Assembly: GCA_028829895.1 (NCBI GenBank) | Contig: CM054179.1 | Coordinates: 48,059,891 to 48,123,890 of the forward strand | Length of the DNA stretch: 64,000 nucleotides | DNA from: Sinotaia quadrata | Lineage: Eukaryota > Mollusca > Gastropoda > Architaenioglossa > Viviparidae | Direction of reading: 5' to 3' | Shown: positions 35,846-47,120 of the stretch, in pieces | Layout of the letters: every line of letters begins with the position of its first letter | Position numbering within the stretch: the first letter of the stretch is position 1 | Notes under the pieces: generated by a model | What the model was told of the DNA's origin: nothing | Seen by the model: only the letters and a program-made list of their open reading frames with translations | The model's database searches: none | Position numbers and translations under genes: made by a program

Positions 35846-36072
35846 CAGACATGCATATATACTAACCACAAATGCAGTTACCTATGTATCCAATCATTTC
35901 ACACATATGCGTAGGGGAACAAACATATATATATAGTGTATGTAGTTTTATTTACAAATGTCTGTATCTGAAACCTGTGATTGACGGGGTTTATTTTTTT
36001 TTTTTATTGCGTTCTTTTTCTTTCGCTTTTTGTCACTTATTTCGATTATATGGTAAAAATGTATATGCTGAA

Positions 36073-36073
36073 T

Positions 36074-36111
<38 letters not shown>

Positions 36112-36163
36112 ACAAACACACACACAAACACACACACAAACACACACACAAACACACACACCA
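36073..36163. repeat. (CA)n microsatellite with periodic CAAA
   Basis: A pure CA block is followed by about five ACACACACAA units, forming a young 10-bp repeat inside the dinucleotide array. Confidence 0.97.
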
Positions 36164-36169
36164 CTCTTC

Positions 36170-37264
36170 CCTTCTCTCTTCATCTAATGTACACATATCA
36201 TATACTACTTATACTGTACACTCGTATGAATGCAAAAGCTGTCAATCACGGCTCATTTGTCGACTATTTCCTCACTAAATCACAGCTCTGATCGAGTTGG
36301 GAAACATTTCATATTTTAAACTCCATAACCAATGAAGGAAAGAGTATTTGCACCAGACCTATTTAATTCCAATTTGGTAGGATTCAAAGGTTACTGTCGT
36401 TTATGGTCCGTTTACAATAAAACCGTACCAGTGTACACGTGTCTGGCAGGGATTTTACGACAACATAAAGCGACTGAGTGTTCCCCTCATCATGTGCCGC
36501 GCACTATGAATCAATTCTCCGTGGCCGGTTGCGTAAATTGACATTCACTGACATGCGAATAGAAGTTTAATCACCTCTGCCTCTTTCATCGGACGCCATG
36601 CTGAGCACCAGTGAAAAAAACCGGAATGGAATATAAACGGGTTTCGTGAAATTCGAACCGTGAGGAACTATATGAAAAATTCACATGTGAAATAAGAACC
36701 CTCTCGTCGGTCTTTGATGTGTTGTGACGACTGCCACCAAGCGGTAAAGCGATGACGTATTTTCCATGTAGCAGGAAATTTTCCATCACCAAGCGCGCAA
36801 CAGTAGGTACAGCTTTAACGGATCCTGTTTCACCTTCGTCCTGTCGTGATCCGGGATGCATTTTGTAGTGGGATTTTGGCCTCGAACGCAATTAAATATG
36901 CACCTTGTTGAAAGCGTTTCAAGCACGGCGTTACTCAGTCTCTTATTGGAAACGAATGGTCTTTAGGGTTTCGGGTGTGTGTTGTTGTTTTTGAAAATAA
37001 AAATAATTGAGTGGGAAAGAAAAAAAAAGTGGGTGGGGGGAGGAGGAAGGAAACGTAGTTAAAGTTTCGGATTTTAATTTGTTGTAAATAATAAAAAAAA
37101 AATAATGTGCTGTTGTCGGCTATATAGGGTGGGTATAATTGTGCACAGGCGGCGTCTGACGTGTTTGCATCACCCCAAATTATGTACCGGCTACCCTTCG
37201 CAAAACTAGGACTGATGGAAAAGATGGTTTTCCTGTGCAGTTTGTTTCCTTTTGAGTTGTGCAT
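36170..37264. other. Unique sequence with a GC-balanced block
   Basis: 36330-36930 is non-repetitive and GC-balanced. It holds a 101-codon minus-strand frame (36586-36891) of mixed composition that I cannot assign. A purine-rich A9GTGGGTGGGGGG tract lies near 37019-37044. Confidence 0.4.
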
Positions 37265-37272
37265 ATATACAT
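37265..37272. repeat. Left target site duplication
   Basis: ATATACAT, identical to 37468-37475 across the hAT-type element. Confidence 0.88.
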
Positions 37273-37467
37273 CAGTGGTGCACAAACCTTTTAGGCCAGA
37301 GGGCCAAATTTCCAAATTGACTGTCCAGGGAGGGCCGCCACATGGATGGCTCAATAGAAAAAATACAACGCAAATAATGTGCTTTACATTCGTAATAATG
37401 GTAACATCCAAATGTCTTCCGGGGGCCGCACAGAGCCTTGTCTCGGGCCGCGGTTTGTGCACCCCTG
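37273..37467. mobile_element. Complete short hAT-type MITE, 195 bp
   Basis: The left terminus reads CAGTGGTGCACAAACC and the right terminus is its inverted complement with one mismatch in 16 (CAGGGGTGCACAAACC). The 8-base flank ATATACAT is perfect on both sides (37265-37272 and 37468-37475), the target-duplication length of the hAT superfamily. The interior has GGGCCAAAT and GGGCCGC words and no transposase frame, so it would need enzyme in trans. The perfect duplication and near-perfect termini suggest a fairly recent insertion. Confidence 0.9.
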
Positions 37468-37475
37468 ATATACAT
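37468..37475. repeat. Right target site duplication
   Basis: ATATACAT, the partner of 37265-37272. Confidence 0.88.
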
Positions 37476-37844
37476 AATTTGTTTAATCTCCTTTCCCTAG
37501 TCTTTATTAAGAACGATTCGTCTCCAGTTCTTTTGAACCTTAGGTTTAAAATTCCTTATACATTTTTAAATATTTTTATTTCAATCCAAAATTATTTGTT
37601 CAAATTAAAAGAAGTTCTAAAGAAAGGAGAAAGAACTTGAACGTAAATACATAAGGGAAAGGTTTTCAAGAAAAACTAGAGCAAAAAGTAGACTGAAAGC
37701 GCAGTGAAAAGGCGACATTCGCCAGTTTTAGAATACTGGGAAATTGTGCACATCCTTCACTCTTCTCCTTTTTCCATGTTGGTGACCTCTTGACCTCTCA
37801 CTGTCGCCAGTACCCCAGTTTGGCTGCTCTCTTCTCCCTGCTTT
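37476..37844. other. Unique sequence
   Basis: AT-rich and then GC-balanced, with no gene or repeat seen. Confidence 0.5.
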
Positions 37845-37975
37845 ACTGCAGTTGTACGTCTCATGTTCCAGGGATAACTTGAAAATGTAATGACTACACA
37901 GTACACTGCAGTTGTACGTCTCATGTTCCAGAGATAACTTGGAAGCATACTGAGGTTGTACGTCTCTGTTACGTT
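37845..37975 (+). repeat. About 60-bp repeat, 2-3 copies, family shared with 41 kb
   Basis: GTACGTCTCATGTTCCAGGG, then ATGTAATGACTACACAG, recurs here. The same words in the same order and orientation make up the 51-bp array at 40985-41240, so this is one dispersed family. Confidence 0.88.
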
Positions 37976-39356
37976 TCCAGTATTTATTTAGAGACCCTGC
38001 TTAGGAAATTATGGAACTTTAATTTACTATTTAAATTAATTCCCTCTCGTTTAACCTAAACAGACTGGTTGCCCAAATCATCATTTGACTAACTTAAAAA
38101 TGTGTCTTGTAGTGCGGACAACAGATTTACAAACTGACAATTTGCGTACAAAGCTGGCTTGGAGTCGTTAAATTCCTCTAAATTAATATGCATTCGTTAT
38201 GTCATTCAGCTCATTCGCCCCCATCCAAACCAAGAGTATCTATAGGTCTATCATGCATAAAAATATACTACGAAGAGGATTAACAATTAAAAATAAGATT
38301 TAATAAGTTTAACAATTTAACAAATAGTTAATACGAGCGTGAAGTCTGATTCTAAGCCTCGGCTATTTAACGTGCTAAATGTCAACGAGAGAATTGCCTT
38401 GATAACAGTGTTCATTTGATTTCGGTACACCAAGCAATGACTTAGCTTGTGAAAGTGGCCACGTGTTCGAATCCAGTCCAGACCAGTCTACCTCACTTGT
38501 CTTCCCTCAGCAAAGGATGCATACAGCATAGCAATGGAACTGTCTTTCAGTACCACGCTGAATGGAATGGTAAGTATAGACAGACGTGCAAACCTGCGCG
38601 TCGGCACTGTCTCAGTATGGTAATAGGACAATAGTGGATTCAGCTCACTCGTAGAGCTTGAACAGGGCTTTGGTAGAACAAGGATAAAAGCCGACCTGAA
38701 AACAAGAATGTTTTCGTAATCGTCTTGCGTTTGAGTTCGCCACCTAAGCAGGATTAGTTTTTAACCCGTTCCACGACGGTAGTGTTTGACGCTTAACGAT
38801 AACTGAATGGGTCAGTGTGCTAAAAAATTTAAAGCGACTGTAATTATCAATGGATTTTAAAAATTTAAATTACTACCTATTATAGACATAATAAGGAATC
38901 TTAAAAGTATTTTTTAAATTTTTTTCGAATTCAAAAACAAAGAAATAATACAAAGATTTCTTATCTTTTTGTTGAACTTGGGAACATTTTCACCGTTTTT
39001 TTTTTTTTACTAGTCTACTAAATAATTAAAAGCAAGCATAATTCGTACAATTCTAAAATGATTTTCAAAATAAATATTATGGGGGACATTTTAAAAATAT
39101 TTATTTAATTTTTTAACGTTTGCTTATTATTATTTTAAATTCAAAAATAAATAAATAAATAAAAAGTTTTCTTACCTTTTTCTTGTGTTGACCTTCGTCA
39201 ATTTGTTAGATGTTTCCTTGAATAAAATCCGAAAGAAAACGATTTTTGTTGATTGCCATTTGAATATATGGTATAAATAATAATTTATCTTGTGTAAATA
39301 AATATTATTCTGGGGAAATTGGTTGATTTTGAACAAAACGAAAGAGTCATATGAAA
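37976..39356. other. Unique sequence; isolated B-box-like word
   Basis: TGTTCGAATCC at 38464-38474 matches an RNA polymerase III B box, but no convincing A box precedes it. 38840-39300 is strongly AT-rich with A/T homopolymers. Confidence 0.4.
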
Positions 39357-40140
39357 ACCACGAGGGTTCGGTTTGAGACTGATCGGTTTTTTTTTTTTAT
39401 TATCAAATGGTCACATCCAAAAATTCAGTAGGCCTGTCGAATTTCATCTACAATATATTAAATTAATTTACACAATAAAGTTCTTTAGGTAGGATCAGGC
39501 AATCAACTAAAAATCGTGTTTGAAACGTGCAATGTATAATTCCAAACCGGTTCAAAATGGCGGCTCAGCTTCTTTACAAGCGAGGGGTGACTCGGGATTT
39601 TTGAACTTTGTAATGGAAAATACCTTTCTAAAATTAGTTAGCCAATGATAAAATTAGAGCAGATTGGCTGCTGAACACAAACATATCTTTCTCCTTGACC
39701 TTGATTGGTATTTTTTTTAAAGTGGTCATCGATAAAAATAGTATCATAACGACGTCATAACGACGACCATGAGGGTTCGGTTTGAGACCGAACGGTTTTT
39801 ATTTTTTATTATCAAATGGTCACATCCAAAAATTCAGTAGGCCTGTCGAATTTCATCTACAATATGTTAAATTTATTTACACAATTAAGTTCGTTAGGTA
39901 GGATCAAGCAAACAACTGAAAATAGTCCTTGAAACGAGCCATGTGTAGTACAAACTTCGGTTCAAAATGGCGGCTCAGCTTCGATAAACGTGAGGTGTCT
40001 GGGGATTTCCGAACTTAGTAATGGAAAATACCTTTCTAAAAATAGTTAGCCAATGATAAAATTAGAGCAGATTGGCTGCTGAACCCAAACATATCGTCTG
40101 CTTGACTTGATTGTTATTTTTTTAAAGTGGCTATCGATGT
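39357..40140 (+). repeat. About 410-bp tandem duplication, 2 copies
   Basis: Copy 1 starts near 39357 and copy 2 near 39767. Both share GAGGGTTCGGTTTGAGAC, ATTATCAAATGGTCACATCC, AATTCAGTAGGCCTGTCGAA, TTCAAAATGGCGGCTCAGCT and AGATTGGCTGCTGAAC in order. Divergence is moderate with small indels. It could be a satellite-type monomer or a mobile-element fragment present twice. No open frame is conserved between copies. Confidence 0.92.
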
Positions 40141-40976
40141 GCGCACGCGCATGCCTTTCGAGGTCGCACGTCGTCGAACGGGTGCTCGGGCTAGAAATTC
40201 GACATAACTCGTTTACAATTTAGATCAAAAATTCAATCTCACGTGTGTTGCGTTTAACAAGCATGACGTATGAATTACCAAATATTTACAACGTTAAAAT
40301 TTAGAGTTCATACAAAAGGGACAATTCAACTAAGCAAAGTGCTTTACAATTTACATTAAAATTCACACGCAATAATTTGAATTACAATAGAAAATTCATG
40401 TCGGGCTCAGGCACTCCTGGCTCTAGTGAATTTAAAGTTATATAAATTAAAGTTACAATGGGAGAAGAGTTACAATGATTTATATACAATAACTTATAGG
40501 TTTTTGTCATTTATCAATGAACCGTGCTTAAGCTTCAGTAGCAATGCATAGCACAAAAATTACATACATAGTTCAAGAATGCAAAATACAATCAATAAAA
40601 GTGGTACCTTTAGTGAGAAGTCGAAAATGTTATCTCAGCAATCGCATCGGCTGTTCCTCTGTGACTCAACGAATTAAGCGAAGGCACGAAGTATCAGTGC
40701 TACGTCTATGCTTCTGGATTCATCGGAGTGACTCTACAGAAATGCGTTCCCCTATTTATCAGAATGTATAGAACGCATCACGTGACTGGTCACGTGGTAT
40801 GTAGTTGGTTCGAGAATTTAGACAATGGCCTAAAGTTACATAATCTCTCTGACCTCTTTGTTAGAAGCTTCTCGATACTGAAGTATCATGTGAGAACTCT
40901 AAACAAAGGAATTTCAAATTTTGATGTTTGAAAAACAAACAAGTGGGTCAAGGAGTCATGACATTTTTATCAGACT
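40141..40976. other. Unique sequence carrying a tandem E-box pair
   Basis: The left part follows the 410-bp duplication with GC-rich CGCACGCGCATGC words. No gene is recognised. Confidence 0.45.
40779..40796. promoter_or_regulatory. Tandem CACGTG E-boxes, 6-base gap
   Basis: CACGTG at 40779-40784 and 40791-40796 are separated by ACTGGT. Paired E-boxes with a 6-7 base gap are the known arrangement at several animal circadian promoters bound by CLOCK-type bHLH-PAS dimers. With no gene nearby, function is speculative. Confidence 0.3.
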
Positions 40977-40984
40977 GTGACAGT

Positions 40985-41240
40985 CTCATGTTCCAAGGAT
41001 GCTTTTAAGTGTAATGACTGCACAGAACACTACGTGTCAAGTTCCAGGGATGCTTTTAAATGTAATGACTACACAGCACATTGCGTCTCAAGTTCCAGGG
41101 ATGCTTGTAAGTGTAATGACTACACACCACACTGCGTCTCAAGTTCCAGGGATGCTTTTAAATGTAATGACTACACAGCACATTGCGTCTCAAGTTCGAG
41201 GGATGCTTGTAAGTGTAATGACTACACACCACACTGCGTC
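40985..41240 (+). repeat. 51-bp minisatellite, 5 copies
   Basis: The unit contains GTCTCAAGTTCCAGGGATGC then TTTTAAATGTAATGACTACA. Copies with CTTTTAAATG and CTTGTAAGTG alternate (2-1-2-1 from the second copy), a simple higher-order pattern. The family also occurs at 37.85 kb. The 17-codon unit explains the open frames. Confidence 0.95.
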
Positions 41241-41894
41241 TCGATACGAATATAGAATTCGAGTAAACTGTAATCACCAACCTTTGAACTCTTCTCATAG
41301 CGTATGGACTCTGTACGTGCCGTACAACGGTCGCATTGCTTTGTAAAATGAACTGCACAAAGGTTATTGTGGACACAATTTCTTACATATTTTTAATAGT
41401 TTTAGTTTAGTTTTTGTTTGGTGATGGTGCATTCGATTAATGATTTAATTAATAAATTGTATGACTTATTTCATTCATTTCATTTCGTTCGGCATATTAT
41501 ATATTCAGAATGATGGAGTCACGAACTATAACATAGAATGTCGCTCATTCCAGCTTGCCTTTTATCCAGGAAAAACAAGAAATAAAAATAATTCATTATT
41601 TTCAGACTAAAAATGTCTATTTCTTTAATGTAATATCGACAAATTGTGTAATCATATCATTTACTGTCTACAAATTGTGTAGTCTTATTATCTACTGTCA
41701 ATGGGATGTTCATCCGTAACATTCGCTGTCTACAAACGAAATAGATTTTAAAGTAAGAGTGTAATATAATTATACTGTCACTGTCAAGTGATTAATTCTT
41801 TTATTTTCAGATTTTACTGTATGTTCTTTTACAGGCATTGTGCGTGCGTCTGTGAAGTATAGTTCTATACTGTTTTGCACTATATTGTTCTTTT
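41241..41894. other. Unique AT-rich sequence
   Basis: A faint repeat, CTACAAATTGTGTAGTC-like, occurs two or three times near 41638-41745. Nothing else is seen. Confidence 0.5.
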
Positions 41895-42058
41895 AGTGCA
41901 GTTTATCTTCTGCCCAAACATAGCTTCTAGCATTTTTACACCTATATTTAGTGCAGTTTATCTTCTGCCCAAACATAGCTTCTAGCATTTTTACACCTAT
42001 ATTTAGTGCAGTTTATCTTCTGCCCAAACATAGCTTCTAGCATTTTTACACCCATTTT
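41895..42058. repeat. 55-bp minisatellite, 3 copies
   Basis: TAGTGCAGTTTATCTTCTGC starts at 41895, 41950 and 42005. The copies are practically identical. Confidence 0.96.
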
Positions 42059-42831
42059 TATTTGTCCGTCTCGAATTTTGCTGATTGTACAAAACGGTTC
42101 TTAAGTCAAGAGAGAAATCTCATTTCTGGAAAGTACAACAGCTCTTATTGGGAGTATGTGTATATGTGTGTAGGTCTGAGTGTGTGTGTGTGTGCGCGCG
42201 CGTGTGCGTGTTCGTGTGAGCTGTATAAAGCTATGTAGCTACCAAGAGTCTTCTCGTTCTGATTTTCTAAAGCTAAAGGATCTTGAATATACCAATGCAC
42301 AGATCTTCGTCTGTCATAGGTTAGGAACTTACTTCTTTAGACCGTAGAGCCTTGTTTTCTGCGCAGAGCTTTGGCCGAGGAAAGATCCATGATTAGAACC
42401 TGGGGACGAATAATGAACTGTGTGAACCTGTCGGCGAATCCATTTTACATCGTCGAAAATTGACGATCTGTTTAACAGAAGTTTCTAATCTTATAAGAAA
42501 AATGTACTACTAAGCGAAAAATGCAGAAAATGTGTCGATAAAGAAGAAAGAAAATGCATTTAGTTTGACATTTTAGTGCAAAAACGAAACAGTAATGTTT
42601 GTAAACAAAATGCAAATCTTGCGCTGAAGAATGGACGGAAAAGCCAGATCACGTTAGGAAATTATTTATATTAACCGATTGGTCTTTGAAACTCCTAAGG
42701 ACCTTCCAGAATTTAATTACAACAAGCAACATCAAAACTATCCTAATAAAAGTACATGAAAGACGGGTTTCCCCTTTAAGACACAACTACATATCCATCA
42801 TACGTGTGCTTTCCTTATAAGTGGTTTCAGG
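42059..42831. other. Unique sequence with GT/GC alternating tract
   Basis: The alternating run TGTGTGTGTGCGCGCGCGTG lies at about 42180-42210. The rest has no recognised feature. Confidence 0.5.
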
Positions 42832-43155
42832 TCTTCTTTCTAAAACTTAACACCATCTCTGCACGTGCTGTTTTAGCTTTTCTTTACAAAACTTAACATC
42901 ATCTAAAATCTACTCTCCAACCTGCAAGGGGTGTTTCAGCTCTTTTCTTTCCAAAACTTAAAACCATCAAACGTTTACCCCCCCCCCCCCGAACAAAAAA
43001 CAAAATCAAAAAAAAACCCCAACATGGTGTTTCAGCTTTTCTTTCCAAAACTTAAAAACATCAAACGTTTATTCCCCCCCCCCCCCCGAACAAAAAAAAA
43101 AAAACAACAACCCAACATGGTGTTTCAGCTTTTCTTTCCAAAACTTAAAACCATC
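42832..43155. repeat. Repeat with poly(C)-poly(A) core, about 4 copies
   Basis: GTTTCAGCTTTTCTTTCCAA, AACTTAAAA and CATCAAACGTTTA recur at about 93-bp spacing in the last copies and closer in the earlier ones. Two copies carry a run of 12-16 C followed by GAACA and a long A run. Confidence 0.9.
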
Positions 43156-43159
43156 AAAC

Positions 43160-43396
43160 GATGATTACATAAACAACACTCTGAAGTGGACATAACGTTT
43201 AAATCTATAAATCAAACGTTGCATACATAAACAACACTCTGAAGTGGACATAACGTTTAAATCTATAAATCAAACGTTGCATACATAAACAACACTCTGA
43301 AGTGGACATAACGTTTAAATCTATAAATCAAACGTTGATTACATAAACAACACTCTGAAGTGGACATAACGTTTAAATCTATAAATCAAACGTTGG
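43160..43396. repeat. 58-bp minisatellite, 4 copies
   Basis: Near-identical units contain ACATAAACAACACTCTGAAG, TGGACATAACGTTTAAATCT and ATAAATCAAACGTT. The shared ATCAAACG word links it to the adjacent poly(C) repeat, suggesting it arose beside it. Confidence 0.96.
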
Positions 43397-44422
43397 CTTG
43401 TAGGGCAAAATGATTTTCACGGGAGCTGCACATTTGGTTATAGAGATTTCAAAATTTTGTTAATTCATATTTAAATATTTACATTTTAAAAAAACAAAAC
43501 AAGCATTTTCCTTAATATTAACAGTTTACTTTTTCTAGTTTTGTTTCGTTTACCTTGAGAATTTTATTAAGATGGATGTGGCCTGATTGCAAGTGGAACA
43601 TTCCTGATCATTGGCACTTCGTCCTGATTAGCAATAGAGTCGCTATGGATACAGCATTTGTGTATAAGAAGAAATCGTGTTATTGCTTAAACATGGGTTT
43701 GGCTCGTTTTACAAACTTTTATATAAATAGTCAAGTAAGTATTAAGTGTCAGTTAACTGTGTACAGTAATTCATTTCTTCATTTGCAACAGAAGCACTGG
43801 AGTGTTAATTAGTGTTGCCTTATTTCTAAACACGAAAGAAGGGAAACACATTTATTTAAGACGATAAAATAAAACATTAAAAAAATTATTTAATAATTTT
43901 TTTAGTGATGCGAGTAGCCGTTTCACTGATTACCACCCTTTACTCTTTTTCACAGTATTCTATCCAAAGTTATTGCTATAGTGAGTTTTGTCGCAAAGGA
44001 CAGAAAACGCATAAAAGAATATTAGTGAATATAATTACACTGTGTTAATTCTTTTTCTCTCTCACAAACATACACACATGCGCGCGCATACACATACGCA
44101 CACGCTTCATAACCTTGATTATAATGACATCGTTTTAATGCAACTGCTTGAATTTAAATTGGTTTAGTTTTCACTGGAGAACTGTATTGCTTGCTCAGTA
44201 TTATTGAAGATGACCTCAAAGAGGATTATTTGCATTCTGAAGAAGCGTTTCTTGCCTCCTGGAGGACGTCTTGAAAAATAAACAGCACATATACTATTTA
44301 TGCCCCAACAGCTTTAAGTAAAGTCGGTGTTTGACTGTGATTTTAAGTTGAGTTATTTTATTTTTAAGGTTTCATTTTGTGGAACTTTTAACCTACCTTT
44401 CATTTTGCAAACTTAAAGATAG
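43397..44422. other. Unique sequence, no gene recognised
   Basis: An 85-codon frame (43555-43812) lies in AT-rich DNA and is not recognised. A CA-rich patch is near 44068-44104. Confidence 0.45.
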
Positions 44423-44730
44423 TGAATGACTATGTTTGTACGTTATGTAATAAATGACGATGTTTATACGTCATTTGGTGAATGACGATGTTTATACGTC
44501 ATTTGGTGAATGACGATGTTTGTACGTCATTTGATGAATGACGTTGTTTATACGTCTTTTGTTGATGTTTGTAAGTAATTTGGTGAATGACGATGTTTGT
44601 AAATTATTTGGTGAATGATGTTTATACGTCATTTGATGACTGACGCGTTTGCACGTCTTTTGGTGATGGACGATACGTTTGCGATGAAGATGCTTTTATG
44701 TTATTTGTTGAAAGACGATGGTTTGATGTT
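44423..44730. repeat. 28-bp minisatellite, about 10 copies
   Basis: The unit is GAATGACGATGTTTATACGT plus CATTTGGT. The first half is regular and the second half degenerates with deletions and inserted words. Confidence 0.93.
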
Positions 44731-46130
44731 ATTTTGAGAAAGATTATGTGATTTTAACCAGACCTCAATCAGCGCCTTGTGGCTGTTGGAGAGAGTGGAT
44801 TGGTCTGAATCATTTTTAGTGAAATGTAAAGGAGTGACGTAAGAATGGTGATGAAAATTCGCCAAGTCACGCCCGAAACAGGAAAGCCCTTGGACAAAGT
44901 TTGGACAATTTAAAGTGTGAATGAATATCAGTTTGTGGAAATGTAAGAAGAGAGCTCCTTTTTCTTTTACTAAATTGCATTTTTATTTATTTTTTCTTTC
45001 ATTCTTACTTTTATATTGTCCATTTTTTGTTGTTGCATGTTTCACATAATCAACAATTGATAGTTTCTATGAAAAGCTGAATGAAAACATATACTTCTAT
45101 TTTGACAAGTACATTGTTAACGGTGCCAAACTGCACATCTGCGGTTGAGAAGAATCAAAACGAGGCTGTTCTAAAAGAAATTATGGATCACTGATGACAT
45201 GCTTTTTGCGAACCACTCAAAAATCCAAAAGCTTCCAGAATACCAGGCTGGCTTCATTTCAAACGAATTCGGTTTAACATACGAATGGCAGAACCAAGAA
45301 CACGTTCTACGTTCTAGACCTCTTGTTCTACATTTGTATTGTTATTCTTTTATTCTTGCTTGCTTGAGGGAGCAGCTCTTCTCTCACCCAATTTGCACAA
45401 CACCCGCCTCAAACTCCTTACCACAAAGTCTCGTTCCGTCCCTTTTCTGGACTGCCTTTCTCAAGTCTCACCTTGTTTGCCCTAATTGGATGTTGGGAGA
45501 ACTTGCGTGAACTCATCAGCGTTTGCCAACAGCCAAAGAGCGTTTAACGGTCGAGTGGGTTTAATTTCATATCAGAGGGTTAGGTTCTCTTCACGCCCGT
45601 GGAGCGTTTGTCTTCAGGGAACAATAATGGCGTCAGCAGAGGTTTCTTTGTGTCCATAATGGCGCGGTGGTCACAGTATAACAAATATTATTATCATCAC
45701 AAACTACGTCAACGGTAGAAGAACCACCACCGCCAGCAGTAATGTCAAACACCAAGCTAGACATTTTTTTTAAAAATCTGACTCGAGCATTGTGAGGACA
45801 CGAGAAAACTACCCGATTCATTTGAAAACAAAGAAAACGCGAAAAGTCTAGTGACTACAATGATTAGTGTGGTATGTGGTTTTGTTATGACACCCGGTTA
45901 GGATTTTTTCAATATAGAGCACTTACAATTGGGCGACCATTGCCTAGATTGAGTGATATTTTTCGGGTGTAATACATCAGGAACATTAACAAAACTATTA
46001 GATTCACTTATTTACAATTTAGAAAAGAACAGGAATATTCTTTCATAGGGATATTAAATTTATCTTTCATAGCAGTCAAATTTGTGTATTATCGTCATCT
46101 TTCCATTCCAACTATTACAGAACAATAAGA
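44731..46130. other. Unique sequence, no gene recognised
   Basis: 45190-45660 is the least AT-rich part and holds a 103-codon plus-strand frame (45199-45510) of mixed composition. I cannot assign it. Confidence 0.45.

Positions 46131-46210
<80 letters not shown>
46131..46210. repeat. (ATCT)n microsatellite
   Basis: About 20 pure ATCT units followed by two ATTT units. Confidence 0.98.
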
Positions 46211-46212
<2 letters not shown>

Positions 46213-46338
46213 TTATTTATTGCCTTCATATTATCTACTCACCACTATGAATGTGCACATTTCTATTCATTTTGAAAAGCTAGTCCGAAGGAGAAAGAAA
46301 CTGACTGATTAATTTCACTCTTGAAGCACAATATGTCT

Positions 46339-46779
<441 letters not shown>

Positions 46780-47120
46780 CTCAGTACAACGGAGTGCCCT
46801 TTTGCGTCAGCCCTTAGGTACCCATCTCTTCCTACTAACTCGGAAGCACTGTTGGGCGTTAGTTGGATTATAATCTCCAGATTAATTTCCATTGTCAAAA
46901 GATGATAGTCTCAATCAAGTACCGTAATGAGCCGCGATCACTGTCCGGCTCATTGACTATGGCGAGACTAATTTCGTCCCCTTCGAAGCGGAAATAGCTG
47001 ACTATTAGGATTCATATCCCCATCTTTTGTGCTCACTTTGGGAATCTAATAATAAACTCTCTTCAGTTTCATTTCGCGGAGCGTTTAAACGCCATCTGTC
47101 CTGGTTGAGCTTAGATGTGC
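46780..47120. promoter_or_regulatory. Candidate cis-regulatory island with paired GGATTA sites
   Basis: A non-repetitive GC-balanced block. GGATTATAATCTCC at 46865-46878 gives facing bicoid-class homeodomain words, followed by AGATTAATTTCCATTGTC (homeodomain plus Sox-like). CCGCGATCACTGTCCGG, ATGGCGAGACTAATTTCG and TTTCGCGGAGCGTTTAAACG add density. A 75-codon frame (47027-47254) overlaps the right end and is not recognised. Confidence 0.3.

Noticed and set aside
36586..36891. 101-codon minus-strand ORF as an exon
   Set aside because: Composition is plausible but there is no family resemblance and no clear splice pattern.
38464..38474. tRNA gene or SINE from the TGTTCGAATCC B box
   Set aside because: No A box at a workable distance and no cloverleaf arms could be paired.
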